Below, one piece after another: positions 42,868-52,008 of a stretch of 64,000 nt of DNA (within the stretch, counting starts at the first letter, position 1; every line of letters begins with the position of its first letter). Both the position numbers and the translations under genes were made by a program. This stretch comes from Anaerolineales bacterium. Its GTDB lineage: Bacteria > Chloroflexota > Anaerolineae > Anaerolineales > Villigracilaceae. The notes beneath the pieces are model-generated. The model was not told the origin of the DNA and ran no database searches. It saw nothing but the letters and a program-made list of their open reading frames with translations. The stretch is taken from contig JAHDWC010000001.1 in assembly GCA_023382575.1 (NCBI GenBank), positions 5,173 through 69,172 of the forward strand, read 5' to 3'.

Positions 42868-44925
42868 ATGTTTCCTGAAAAGATCGGGCGTTACGAGATC
42901 AAATCTGAGTTGGGACGCGGCGGGTTCGCCACCGTGTATCGCGCCTACGACCCACGCTTCGAGCGTGAAGTTGCCATCAAGTTTTTGCCGCCGGAGTTGA
43001 TCCACGCGGACCCGCAGTTCCGTCTGCGCTTCGAGCGCGAGGCGAAGATCATCGCCCAGCTGGAACATCCTTCGATCGTGCCTGTGTATGATGTCGGCGA
43101 GGAGAACAACCAGCCCTATTTCGTGATGCGCTACATGAGCGGCGGCTCACTCTCTGAACGCATCCGCGAACGGACCTTTTCCATCGAAGAAGCCGTCAAG
43201 GTGCTTGAGCACATCGCCCCCGGCATGGATGAGGCGCACTCGAAAGGCATCGTCCACCGCGACCTCAAGCCGGCAAACATCCTGTTCACCAACAAGCACA
43301 CGCCGCTCATCTCCGATTTTGGAATTGCAAAATTCAGTCAAGGTGAAGCCAGCAATGTAACTGGCAGTGCCATCATCGGCACCCCGGCATACATGGCACC
43401 TGAGCAGGCGTCCGGCGAAGCCATCGACGGGCGCGCCGACATTTACGCGTTGGGCGTCATCCTCTACGAAATGCTGATCGGCAAACAACCCTACCGGGCG
43501 GATACTCCGCTCGGGCTGGCGTTGAAACACATCACCGAGCCAGTGCCGCGCATTTTGGAAGCCAACCCCAACCTGCCAAGCTGGATGGAAAAAGTTATTT
43601 CCACCGCAATGGCAAAAGACCCCGATGACCGCTTCTCGACGGCCGTGGAGATGGTCGAAACCATCAAGGCGTTTCTACGCGGAGAGAATCCCGTCATTCA
43701 CAGGTCTGGTGATACGCTCAAAGAATCACCCTATAACCGCACAACCATCGCAAGGCATTCAAAGAAAAAACGCAGTCCCATCCCAGCCATTCTTGCGGGT
43801 GTGGTGTTGATTGGATTAATCGGCGGCGGGGCATATTTCTTCCTCAACGCGAATCAGCCTCCGCTCACGCAAGAAGCGCCGACTTCCACAGCCGCCAGCG
43901 AGCCTGTGATTGAGACTCCGCTCTCCGCCACAGAAGAACCCGCAACGGAGTCATCGCCTACAGAAACAGTCATTCCAACCGAAACCGTCGTGGCAGGACC
44001 CAGCCTGCCCGTCATCGGCGGCGCGGATAAGATCGCTTTCCTGCGCAATAACGACATTTACATCATGAACGTGGACGGCTCGGATCTGCAACAAGTGACA
44101 ACCGATGGCGTGGCAAAGTTCAACCTGCAATGGCTGCCTGATGGCAACACCATTTTGTATCTCACCGGCAAGACCGCCAAGATCGTGGACATTGAAACTT
44201 TGCGCGAAGACATCATTGCCAATTTCCTTTCGGCGGAATATTTCGAAGCGTTCAACGTCTCACCAGATGGAACGCAAGTGGCGCTGGTGTTGAATCGTGA
44301 ATTGTTCGTTGTGCCATACAATGTGGAAACGCTAAAGACGGTCAACCGCAAAAGTGCCTTGCTCGATATGAAAGGTTGTCTCTTCTTCGACGAGCTGGCC
44401 GTCAAAGATGTGCTCTGGGCAGACGATGGCACACGGCTTGCGATCAAATATCTTGCCAACGCAAATGGAAAATTTGCCGACACCATCCGCATCATGGACA
44501 TTTCCAAATGCGGGGATGCCGAACCCGTACGAATCGACGATTTCCCCGGTCCGTGGTTTCAGTTTAACAACGAGATCATCAACTACGATTATGACGGCGA
44601 CATGGTCTTCTTCATCAACAGCGGCGTGCGCAATGCCGGTTTTGGCGACCTGATCTTTTACAACGCCTTCACTCACAAGTTTGAAAAAGCCGCGCCCTAT
44701 GAAGGCAATTGCTGTTATCGCGATGCCGCCTTCAGCCCTGATGGAACGCATGTTGTCTTCGCGTTTCAAGATATCCGTCTTGGAACCGAAAGCCCCATCA
44801 ACTTGTACTACATCCCATCGGATTCGATTTCAACGCAGCGTGTGCTTGCCCCCCTGCCATTGCCCGAAGGCTTCTTCACCAAACGCAACGATGCCCCCAT
44901 GCCCGTTTTGCGTCCGGCAAAATAG
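42868..44925 (+). CDS. PknB-like serine/threonine kinase with extracytoplasmic beta-propeller
   Basis: The 685-residue protein starts with a kinase domain (8-268): the Gly-rich loop GRGGFATVY, Lys38 in VAIKF, the catalytic HRDLKPANI (Asp132) and DFGIAK (150-155). A juxtamembrane basic stretch precedes one transmembrane helix (about 303-325). Outside, a Thr/Pro/Glu-rich linker leads to a TolB/WD40-like propeller (from about 390) made of repeats such as DKIAFLRNNDIYIMNVDGSDLQQVT and FNVSPDGTQVALVL. There are no PASTA repeats. It therefore probably senses an extracellular ligand and phosphorylates cytoplasmic targets. The stop touches the pyrD stop (zero gap). Confidence 0.93.
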   Translation: MFPEKIGRYEIKSELGRGGFATVYRAYDPRFEREVAIKFLPPELIHADPQFRLRFEREAKIIAQLEHPSIVPVYDVGEENNQPYFVMRYMSGGSLSERIRERTFSIEEAVKVLEHIAPGMDEAHSKGIVHRDLKPANILFTNKHTPLISDFGIAKFSQGEASNVTGSAIIGTPAYMAPEQASGEAIDGRADIYALGVILYEMLIGKQPYRADTPLGLALKHITEPVPRILEANPNLPSWMEKVISTAMAKDPDDRFSTAVEMVETIKAFLRGENPVIHRSGDTLKESPYNRTTIARHSKKKRSPIPAILAGVVLIGLIGGGAYFFLNANQPPLTQEAPTSTAASEPVIETPLSATEEPATESSPTETVIPTETVVAGPSLPVIGGADKIAFLRNNDIYIMNVDGSDLQQVTTDGVAKFNLQWLPDGNTILYLTGKTAKIVDIETLREDIIANFLSAEYFEAFNVSPDGTQVALVLNRELFVVPYNVETLKTVNRKSALLDMKGCLFFDELAVKDVLWADDGTRLAIKYLANANGKFADTIRIMDISKCGDAEPVRIDDFPGPWFQFNNEIINYDYDGDMVFFINSGVRNAGFGDLIFYNAFTHKFEKAAPYEGNCCYRDAAFSPDGTHVVFAFQDIRLGTESPINLYYIPSDSISTQRVLAPLPLPEGFFTKRNDAPMPVLRPAK

Positions 44926-46005
44926 CTACAACGATTTCACGATCTGCTGCACCAGTGCAGGTCCGCGATAGATCAACCCGGTATATACCTGTACCAGCGC
45001 CGCCCCGTCATCGAGGCGGCGTTTTACATCATCTGGATTCATCACCCCGCCCGCGCTCACCACAGGGACTTGTCCATTTACGCGCTTCACCGTCTGACGA
45101 AGAACCGCTTCACTGCGAACCCGCAGCGGACTGCCGCTTAATCCACCTGTTTCTCCCCTTGAGTCTGAGCGCAATCCCTCACGCGCAAGGGTTGTGTTGG
45201 TGACAATGACGCCATCCATCTTCGAGTTGACGATTACCTCGATGGCGTCGTCCAACTCCGCATCCGAAAGATCCGGCGCGAGCTTCACAAGGATTGGCAG
45301 GCGCTTCTGCAAGTCCGCTTCTTCCAATTTGCGCTGTTCATGGATCTGAACCAACAAGCCTTCCAACGCCTGCTTGCCTTGCAGTTGACGCAGTCCCACC
45401 GTGTTGGGCGAGCTGATGTTGATCGTTAGATAATCGGCATACGGCGAGAAGTTCTGCGCCAGCGCCAAATAATCCAACACAGCTTCTTCATTAGGCGTGG
45501 ACTTGTTCTTCCCAAGATTGACGCCAAGGATCATGTTGCTGCGTTTCTTCGGTTTTGAAATGCGGGAGAACCAATCTCCGGCAAGGGACGAGCCCGTCTC
45601 CCAGAGGCGGTACGAACGCAATTGTTTTTCGACGTACGCCGCGCCCAAACCGGGAAAGCCCATGCGATTGATAACCGCCTCATCCTCGACCAAACGAAAA
45701 ACTCGCGGCTTGGGGTTGCCCTCCTGTGCCAATGGTGTGACCGTGCCCACTTCCACGTGACCAAAGCCAAGTGATGAGAGTCCGCGCACAGCGACACCGT
45801 CCTTGTCATATCCCGCCGCAAGCCCAATCGGATTTTTGAACGTCAGCCCGAAAACTTGGACAGGCTTCGGCTTGGTATAAAACAGAAGATTGAGTATCCA
45901 ACGCGCAGGCGGGACATAACCCGCAAGACGCAATGCCTGTACCGTCAGTGCATGTGCTTGTTCCGGCTCAAGGCGAAAGAGAAGTGGACGAAGAAGGTTA
46001 TACAC
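44926..46005 (-). CDS. pyrD: Dihydroorotate dehydrogenase, class 2 (quinone-dependent)
   Basis: The 359-residue enzyme oxidises dihydroorotate to orotate at the membrane and passes electrons to quinone. The N-terminal helix pair (VYNLLRPLLFRLEPEQAHALTV) is the quinone-entry region of class 2. FMN contacts include GLAAGYDKDG, EVGTVTP and NRMGFPGLG; the catalytic serine is in TINISSPNT. VSAGGVMNPDD and VYTGLIYRGP close the barrel. The GTG at 46005 fits the conserved start, lies 2 nt after the lipoprotein stop and removes an unlikely extension. It is the last gene of a pyrF-pyrE-GNAT-lipoprotein-pyrD transcript. Confidence 0.95.
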   Translation of the reverse strand: MYNLLRPLLFRLEPEQAHALTVQALRLAGYVPPARWILNLLFYTKPKPVQVFGLTFKNPIGLAAGYDKDGVAVRGLSSLGFGHVEVGTVTPLAQEGNPKPRVFRLVEDEAVINRMGFPGLGAAYVEKQLRSYRLWETGSSLAGDWFSRISKPKKRSNMILGVNLGKNKSTPNEEAVLDYLALAQNFSPYADYLTINISSPNTVGLRQLQGKQALEGLLVQIHEQRKLEEADLQKRLPILVKLAPDLSDAELDDAIEVIVNSKMDGVIVTNTTLAREGLRSDSRGETGGLSGSPLRVRSEAVLRQTVKRVNGQVPVVSAGGVMNPDDVKRRLDDGAALVQVYTGLIYRGPALVQQIVKSL

Positions 46006-46007
46006 GT

Positions 46008-46490
46008 TTAGGGAATATCCGGAGTTTCGCTGGTTTGAAATGTATAGGTTCCGTTTGCTGTGACGCCATTGCCGAAACCGCATTCAAAGTCTGTGCCGGT
46101 TTGAGTCACGTTCACGCTCGTTTCGCCAAATTCAAATCGCAGTTCGCAATTCCCAAATTGATCTGTTTGAAACAAACCAACATTAGGTTCCAGCACTTCG
46201 AACGTCCCTGAGAGAATCCCCATGTTATACGATGGGGCGCCACGATTACAGTTGAAATGGAATGTCAGTTCCGGCTCCCCCTTGATCTGCAAGACACAAA
46301 CCGCGCCATTATCATAAGTTTGGGTGGCATACGTTCCCGTGACGATGAAATCCGTCACTGCCGGGAGAGTCGGCGATGGGATGACAACGATGGTCTCAGT
46401 GGGCACAGGCTCAGTCGTTACGTTCAGAGAACCACATGCGGTTATGAAAAAAAACAAAAGCAGAAGACTGAAATATTTGATTCGAGACAT
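46008..46490 (-). CDS. Lipoprotein of unknown function in the pyr operon
   Basis: The 160-residue protein has a lipoprotein signal (KYFSLLLLFFFITAC) whose Cys18 should be lipidated. A Thr/Pro linker leads to a beta-rich domain (TGTYATQTYDNGAVCVLQIKG, LTFHFNCNRGAPSYNMGI, LFQTDQFGNCELRFEFG). Four cysteines (in VCVLQI, FNCNR, GNCEL and FECGF) could form two disulfides. ATG 46490 is preferred over the longer frame because the signal peptide begins there. It sits between a GNAT gene and pyrD with 10-nt and 2-nt gaps. A function in pyrimidine metabolism is not implied. Confidence 0.8.
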   Translation of the reverse strand: MSRIKYFSLLLLFFFITACGSLNVTTEPVPTETIVVIPSPTLPAVTDFIVTGTYATQTYDNGAVCVLQIKGEPELTFHFNCNRGAPSYNMGILSGTFEVLEPNVGLFQTDQFGNCELRFEFGETSVNVTQTGTDFECGFGNGVTANGTYTFQTSETPDIP

Positions 46491-46500
46491 GGAACAATGA

Positions 46501-47382
46501 TTATCCTTGAAGGGTCTTCCTAAATCCAATTGTGACTCGTTCGCAGACGAAGCCGAACTTTTTGTAAAGGCTTTGCGCAGAGTCGTTCTCCGCATTCACT
46601 GTCAGGTTGATGCGAGTTGTCGTGGGAGCAGCAAACATCCAGTCCAGACCTGAGGCGAGCAGACTGACACCGACTCCACGCCCACGAGCGGATGAGTCCA
46701 CGCCGATGAAATCCACGTATCCTGATTCCGATTCCGTTTTGCAAAAGTGATAGCCAAGCAGTTTGTCGCCATCTGTCGCAAGAAACAGGCGGTGATGATC
46801 ATCCAGCTTTTCGACCATCTGCCGCGCGGTGTAATATGTGTTGGGAAAAAGTTCGTTATGCAGGCGTTCAAAGGAATTGAAATACGACTCTTGAAAGTTC
46901 TGGATATGTGCAGGGATCGGATGCCGATTGTACGCATCTCTTTCAAGGGAGAAGATCGCTGTCTCGCCGCGCGATGGAAATTGGTGCCGCTCTGCGAACT
47001 GGCGCACGTTGACATTTTTTGCATCACAAAATAATTCATGCTCGCGGATGCCCGCTGGGATGACCGGCAAAATGGTATTGAAAAGTTCATCCGCGATCTG
47101 CTGCCAGGCATCATGCTCAATGATGGGACCCAACAGCCAGGCGCGACCGATCTCAGGGTCAGCGTCCACGCCAAAGATGCCGACAAGTTTTTCGTTTTCA
47201 TAGGCAAGATAAAACCCGTCCGCAGGTGGGATGACGGCTTCTGCCAACGTGGAACGCACATCCGCTTCGCCAACTCCGAAGTAAGCGACGTGCTGAGCGG
47301 GATCATCGTTCATGCGAGCAATGAACGCGACAAGTTCATCCATACGGTCTGGTCCACAGGGGATGATATTGACTTTATCCAT
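46501..47382 (-). CDS. GNAT N-acetyltransferase, tandem domains
   Basis: The 293-residue protein contains two GNAT-like halves. The second is complete: LFLATDGDKLLGYHFCKTESESGYVDFIGVD and RGRGVGVSLLASGLDWM, the acetyl-CoA loop (R/QxxGxG), then LTVNAENDSAQSLYKKFGFVCERVTIGF. The first half (1-135) is divergent (LVGIFGVDADPEIGRAWLLGPI). Tandem GNATs are often mycothiol synthase-like or unknown. The start lies inside the last codons of pyrE (8-nt overlap). The substrate is unknown. Confidence 0.85.
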   Translation of the reverse strand: MDKVNIIPCGPDRMDELVAFIARMNDDPAQHVAYFGVGEADVRSTLAEAVIPPADGFYLAYENEKLVGIFGVDADPEIGRAWLLGPIIEHDAWQQIADELFNTILPVIPAGIREHELFCDAKNVNVRQFAERHQFPSRGETAIFSLERDAYNRHPIPAHIQNFQESYFNSFERLHNELFPNTYYTARQMVEKLDDHHRLFLATDGDKLLGYHFCKTESESGYVDFIGVDSSARGRGVGVSLLASGLDWMFAAPTTTRINLTVNAENDSAQSLYKKFGFVCERVTIGFRKTLQG

Positions 47383-47986
47383 TTTGTTTTAGAAACTCCC
47401 TCGTCGCTTCGATCTTGGACTTTTCAACTTTTCCCGTAGCCTCCCAGTGATTGAGCAACTGCGAGATGGTCAACACGGCGTGGAGATTGTAGCCCGCCTG
47501 CTCCAGCGACTCTTTCGCGCCAGATTGACGGTCTATCAAAACAACTACATCCTTCACAACCAGTCCGACGCCGGTCAATTTTTCGATGGCTTCGAATTTG
47601 CTCCCACCGGTAGTGGCAAGGTCATCAATCACCACAACTGTCTCGCCAGCATGAAACTCGCCTTCGATCTCAGCTTTCGTGCCGTAGGTCTTCACTTCCT
47701 TGCGCGGATAGATCATGGGGTAATTACCAGCCAGCGAAATGGCCGTCGCAATGGGGATCGCAGCATAAGGCAAGCCTGCAATACGAGAAAATTGGAACGT
47801 GGAAAGTAGCGGCAAATACGCCGCGCCGATTTGCTCCAACAGTTTTGGAAATGAAATGATGTAGCGCAGGTCAATATAAATTGGCGATTTAAGTCCCGAC
47901 TTGAGCGTGAACTCGCCAAATTTGATACAACCCGCTTCGAGCAGACCATCCGCAAGGGAGGCAAGGTGTGCGTCTAGTTTTGTCAT
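47375..47986 (-). CDS. pyrE: Orotate phosphoribosyltransferase
   Basis: The 203-residue enzyme joins orotate to PRPP to make OMP. The PRPP-binding loop VVVIDDLATTGGSK (about 116-129) and the flexible loop region YPRKEVKTYGTKAEIEG (about 92-108) with the catalytic lysine are intact. FTLKSGLKSPIYIDLR at 27-42 is the N-terminal signature. GGAA at the ribosome-binding site precedes the start by 8 nt. It lies 23 nt after pyrF. Confidence 0.97.
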   Translation of the reverse strand: MTKLDAHLASLADGLLEAGCIKFGEFTLKSGLKSPIYIDLRYIISFPKLLEQIGAAYLPLLSTFQFSRIAGLPYAAIPIATAISLAGNYPMIYPRKEVKTYGTKAEIEGEFHAGETVVVIDDLATTGGSKFEAIEKLTGVGLVVKDVVVLIDRQSGAKESLEQAGYNLHAVLTISQLLNHWEATGKVEKSKIEATREFLKQNG

Positions 47987-48009
47987 GAAAGATTCCTTTT
48001 CTATGAATA

Positions 48010-48831
48010 TCAGCGGCTTTTCAACTCACGTGTGATATGCAATATCTCATCGCGAATATCCGCCGCAGCTTTGCCAGGATTCTCAGCACGTGAGATCGCG
48101 CGCGACATAGGCAACAACACGCCTTTGCCGTCTGCACGCAGCCCCGCCTTCAGAGCAGCTTTCAACTCGCCACCCTGTGCGCCAACTCCCGGCGCGAGGA
48201 ACCACAAACTCGGCGCCGCCGTGCGGACATTTTCCATCACTTGTGGATGCGTCGCACCGACCACCAGCCCGATGTTGTTCCTCGTGTTCCATGTCTGCGC
48301 CAGTTTGGCGACATGAATATGCAGCGCCTCACCCGTTTCCAGTTTCACATCCTGCAAATCGCCAGAGCCGGGGTTGGACGTTTTACACAACAGGAACACA
48401 CCCCGTTCGTCATAGCCGAGGAACGGTGCGATGGAGTCTTTTCCCAAATATGGATTCAACGTGATGCAATCCACGCCGAGCGACTCAAATGCGGATTGGG
48501 CATACGCCTCGGCTGTAGATGAAATATCGCCGCGCTTCGCATCCAGGATGATGGGGATGCGTGAACCCATTCGGTCTGATTCTTCCCTGATGGCTTCGAT
48601 GACCTGCTTGAGCGCTGTCCAACCTTCCGCGCCGAAGACCTCGAAGAACGCGGCATTGGGTTTGAAGGCTGCGGCGTAGCGCGCAGTCTGCTTGACGAGA
48701 TTCAGGCTAAACGTCAGGGCAGATGCGGCAGTGGGGCTTGGGAGGTCGGAGACATGCGGATCGAGTCCCACGCACAGGAGGGAGGAGCTGTCATCCACCC
48801 GTTTTTCCAAAAAAGAGAAGAAGGTTTCCAT
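48010..48831 (-). CDS. pyrF: Orotidine 5'-phosphate decarboxylase, type 2
   Basis: The 273-residue enzyme decarboxylates OMP to UMP. The catalytic signature ILDAKRGDISSTAEAYA (about 95-111) has the Asp-Lys-xx-Asp tetrad. LLCVGLDPHVSDLP is the N-terminal strand and ALKAGLRADGKGVLLPMSRAI is near the C-terminus, as in the type 2 family of 270-280 residues. It heads the five-gene pyr operon. Together with pyrE and pyrD it covers the last steps of UMP synthesis; pyrC lies on the same strand 3.5 kb upstream beyond the origin. Confidence 0.96.
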   Translation of the reverse strand: METFFSFLEKRVDDSSSLLCVGLDPHVSDLPSPTAASALTFSLNLVKQTARYAAAFKPNAAFFEVFGAEGWTALKQVIEAIREESDRMGSRIPIILDAKRGDISSTAEAYAQSAFESLGVDCITLNPYLGKDSIAPFLGYDERGVFLLCKTSNPGSGDLQDVKLETGEALHIHVAKLAQTWNTRNNIGLVVGATHPQVMENVRTAAPSLWFLAPGVGAQGGELKAALKAGLRADGKGVLLPMSRAISRAENPGKAAADIRDEILHITRELKSR

Positions 48832-48853
48832 GAATGTTCCTTATTGAAAATAA

Positions 48854-48882
48854 AGACCCTAAAGGTTTTTCCTTTAGGGTCT
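48854..48882 (-). terminator. Terminator of the lamin-tail protein gene
   Basis: AGACCCTAAAGG and CCTTTAGGGTCT form a 12-bp stem with a T5 loop. It lies just after the minus-strand stop at 48886 and upstream of pyrF. Confidence 0.85.
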
Positions 48883-48885
48883 ATT

Positions 48886-51429
48886 TTACTCAACAAACGA
48901 TTTCCACTTGCCAGTGATGGACGGAAGGAAGTGTTTATCCATCCAGCCGGTTGCATCCCAGAACAGCGGATTCCAAATCCCGGCGCCGTAGCCGCGACAT
49001 TCGGCGAAGAAGAAGTCGGCGGGGATGGTGTCGGGCAGATCGCAGACAGGGGATTCAGCATTGCCGCCTGGCGCAGATGGCACACTGCCTTCACGCGAGT
49101 TGGTCAGGTTGGGCGTGGGGATGCAATCTTCGAACCACGAATTGCCGGGGTTGCCATCGGGCAGGCGGCAAATGGATTGGTCTTCGACGCGCGCGATGGC
49201 GTAGGTATAGGCGTCGTAGATCTTTCCGCTCGGGTTGATGAGGCGCACGGTATCGCCGCCATCGCTAAGCAGGATGTTCGTCTCCAAGGCATAGAAAATG
49301 GCTCGTTCACCGGGCTTCAAGACGAGGTCTGGCAGGGTATAGGGGTCTGACCCGAGGTTGGCTTCGTCGTCCAAGCGCCAGCCTTTCAGGTTGATGTTTA
49401 TGGCGGTGAGATTTTTGATCTCGATGAATTCATCGAAGACATCCACTCTGCCATCTCCGTTCCAGTCGTAGCCGGGGCGCGGCAGGATCTCGTTGATGAT
49501 GGGGCGCGGGTCGATGACCACTGTGGGCGGAGGCAGCGTCCGTGTGGCTGTGGGGGTACGGGACGGCGTCGGGGTGGGTCCAGTCGTGTTCTTGTTTTTT
49601 GGCGTGCCCATGATATCGCCGCCATTGGCGTTCTTCCCGTTTCTTGGTGAACCGCCATTGGTCACCCAGGCGCTGTCACTGTCGGTGGTATTTGCAATTC
49701 GTTCCATCGTGCCATAGGTGGATGAACTTCCGCGCGGCCAGCCGCCACCGTTGCCATTGGCCGTGTCGATGACTTTGTTGGACGTATCCACCAGAGACAA
49801 TATCTCTCCGCTGTTCGAAAGAGCCCCTGTATAAATTTGATTGGCAGCAATATCGGATACAACAGTATCATCATCGCGTTCAAGCAGGAAATATCCGCCC
49901 GCGGGGATGATCCCATCCAAAATGATGGTGGGAGTGCCATCGGAGGCTCGCAACTCCCAATCGGTGAGGTCGATGGGGATACCACTGGGATTGTACAGTT
50001 CGATCCATTCATCATCGGCAAGACCTGATGCTGTACCAGCCCAGGCGATTTCGTTAATGATGACCGAGCGGATGCCCGATGATGTCGGTGTGATGGTAGG
50101 GGTAAAAGTTCTCGTCTGTGTGAGTGTTGGGGTGATCGTGGCAATGAAATTAAAGTTGGGACTGCCCGGCGTGCCATGGATCAGATTGTTTGCAGCATCA
50201 TGGGCAAACCATGTTGTCGGTTGGTTATTGGACACCCAACCAGCGGATGTATCCGGTGCAACCACAGAGCCATTCATCAAGCGTTCCATACTATAAAAGG
50301 TCGTGGAGCCAGTCCCTGCGGGCCAGCTTCCGCCGTCACCATTGGCGGTGTCGACAATGGTTCCGTCAGGTTTGCTCAGGCGGAGGGCATCGCCTGTATC
50401 GGGAAGGGTACCAAAATATATCTGATGGGAAGGCACATCACTAACCGTCAGTTCGCGCGCTCGTTCAAGGAGGAAAAAGCCATTGCCGGGAATAATCCCA
50501 TTGAGGACAATATCCACAGCACCGCTATCACTGACCAAACGCCAACCGCTGATATCAATTGGCGTGGAGCGAGTGTTATACAGCTCGATCCATTCGTCGT
50601 TGGTGGTGGCTAAGGTTCCAGACCACGCCACTTCGCTGATGACAACTTCACCGGGCGCAGGGGTAAGTGTGGGAGTAGGCGAGAAGGGAGGGGTATCTGT
50701 TGGAGGTAATGTATTGGTTGGAGTAAAGGTATTGGTGGCTGTATTTGTAGAAGTAGGTGTAGCTGTTGGAATACCACAAAACACAAATGGGCTACTTAAG
50801 TTTTGTGGATTACTAGGTGTAACAAGGAAAAAATCTGCTAAATTATTATCGTCATCCTGACAATTTCCATTTACATTACCAATCCGTCTCTCATAGCCCC
50901 GATCTACATTTGTCGTAAGAGGAATTTGAGGTGTACCCTCTTTATAGAGAGAACCAACACTTAGTCCCACCTGATCAATAATTGTAGTTCCACCTGAAAG
51001 AGTTAGCGCAATGCCACCATCATTCGTGATTCCTGTAACATAAGTTAAGTCAGGAGTAACAGGACCTGTGTATCCTGCATTGTGAGCTATTAGATAATAT
51101 TGTCCTGGTTGCAAGACCGTAGCCGCTGGAATAGTAGCACGTGGCGTACCAGTGCCCCCACCAGCATTATTTGAACCGCGCAATTCCCACCCACTAATGT
51201 CAATAGCAACAGTAGTTGGATTATATAACTCAATAAACTCGTCTTCAGCAGGATTACCAACAGTATCTCCGCGAAAACGAAACTCACTAATTACTACAGA
51301 TGTAGCCGGATAAACCATTGCAGGCTTCGCACCTACCTGCTCCACACGCGGCGCAAACAGACCTGCACACAAAACCAGCAGCAGGGAGATCACCAAAGCA
51401 GCGCGCGGGAAGGATTTCCAGGTTCGCAT
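48886..51429 (-). CDS. Exported lamin-tail repeat protein with Thr/Pro linkers
   Basis: The 847-residue protein begins with a signal peptide (to about residue 30). Four lamin-tail domains follow (about 45-160, 260-375, 455-570 and 640-755), each opening with a VVISEVAWSG/VIINEIAWAG strand and containing DEWIELYN and IDISGWxL. Linkers are low-complexity Thr/Pro (for example TPTSTNTATNTFTPTNT). The C-terminus ends in a Trp/Pro/His-containing tail and no membrane anchor is evident. The first domain and its linker (about 50720-51310) are clearly more AT-rich than the rest. The role is probably in the cell envelope or surface adhesion. ATG 51429 is preferred to a TTG at 51441. Confidence 0.88.
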   Translation of the reverse strand: MRTWKSFPRAALVISLLLVLCAGLFAPRVEQVGAKPAMVYPATSVVISEFRFRGDTVGNPAEDEFIELYNPTTVAIDISGWELRGSNNAGGGTGTPRATIPAATVLQPGQYYLIAHNAGYTGPVTPDLTYVTGITNDGGIALTLSGGTTIIDQVGLSVGSLYKEGTPQIPLTTNVDRGYERRIGNVNGNCQDDDNNLADFFLVTPSNPQNLSSPFVFCGIPTATPTSTNTATNTFTPTNTLPPTDTPPFSPTPTLTPAPGEVVISEVAWSGTLATTNDEWIELYNTRSTPIDISGWRLVSDSGAVDIVLNGIIPGNGFFLLERARELTVSDVPSHQIYFGTLPDTGDALRLSKPDGTIVDTANGDGGSWPAGTGSTTFYSMERLMNGSVVAPDTSAGWVSNNQPTTWFAHDAANNLIHGTPGSPNFNFIATITPTLTQTRTFTPTITPTSSGIRSVIINEIAWAGTASGLADDEWIELYNPSGIPIDLTDWELRASDGTPTIILDGIIPAGGYFLLERDDDTVVSDIAANQIYTGALSNSGEILSLVDTSNKVIDTANGNGGGWPRGSSSTYGTMERIANTTDSDSAWVTNGGSPRNGKNANGGDIMGTPKNKNTTGPTPTPSRTPTATRTLPPPTVVIDPRPIINEILPRPGYDWNGDGRVDVFDEFIEIKNLTAININLKGWRLDDEANLGSDPYTLPDLVLKPGERAIFYALETNILLSDGGDTVRLINPSGKIYDAYTYAIARVEDQSICRLPDGNPGNSWFEDCIPTPNLTNSREGSVPSAPGGNAESPVCDLPDTIPADFFFAECRGYGAGIWNPLFWDATGWMDKHFLPSITGKWKSFVE

Positions 51430-51513
51430 GGAAAAAGCCAAGGCGAAAGTCCGCTATGGGCGCGGGAACAACTCCCGGCGCAGAGCGAAGCAGACCTTCA
51501 TCCACATGTGAAG

Positions 51514-51519
51514 ATTATA
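51514..51519 (-). promoter_or_regulatory. -10 box of the lamin-tail protein gene
   Basis: On the minus strand TATAAT reads from 51519 to 51514, about 85 nt before ATG 51429. No convincing -35 box is seen. Confidence 0.35.
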
Positions 51520-51584
51520 CCCTTGGCAGGCACACGTACGCCACCCTGGCTTCACGTGTCGATTAAATTTTTGTCCAGCGGGAA

Positions 51585-51860
51585 TTACGGGGCAGGAGGA
51601 TTCCGCGGTTCGACCACCAACTTGATGGCAGTGCGAACCTTATCCTCGATCTCTACATCCACAAACTCTGGGACACAGACCACATCGATCCCATCGTTCT
51701 TGAGATAACTGGATGCAAGCACCAGCGCCTTCACAGCTTGATTCACTGCTCCGGCTCCAATCGCTTGCACCTCTGCCCGTTTGTGTTCACGGATGACCCC
51801 CGCGATCGCCCCGGCGACTGCAGAGGTACGGGAGTTGGCTGAAACTTTGATCATATCCAT
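51585..51860 (-). CDS. spoVS: Stage V sporulation protein S homologue
   Basis: The 91-residue protein reads MIKVSANSRTSAVAGAIAG, then VQAIGAGAVNQAVKALVLASSYL, then VVCVPEFVDVEIEDKVRTAIKLVVEP. This is the full SpoVS sequence pattern (86 residues in Bacillus) with a short Pro-rich tail. SpoVS is an Alba-like, probably nucleic-acid-binding protein that affects sporulation and division in Bacillus, and it is kept in non-sporulating phyla. ATG 51860 has a GGGAGG ribosome-binding site 6 nt upstream. Its gene abuts the candidate origin, and its promoter lies within it. Confidence 0.95.
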   Translation of the reverse strand: MDMIKVSANSRTSAVAGAIAGVIREHKRAEVQAIGAGAVNQAVKALVLASSYLKNDGIDVVCVPEFVDVEIEDKVRTAIKLVVEPRNPPAP

Positions 51861-51906
51861 GGCAACCTCCCAAGGTTGGCAAAGTGGGGACAAACTCTCT
51901 TTGTGG

Positions 51907-51935
51907 ATTGTACAGGATTTAAAGATTGGATTCAA
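51907..51935 (-). promoter_or_regulatory. Promoter of spoVS
   Basis: On the minus strand TTGAAT (51935-51930) and TACAAT (51912-51907) are 17 bp apart. The start codon lies 46 nt downstream of the -10 box. Confidence 0.55.
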
Positions 51936-52008
51936 GCAGTATATAAGTATGATTATGGATTCGTAATAATAGTAGGGGCTGTGGATAATGTGGATAACCT
52001 CAATCACC

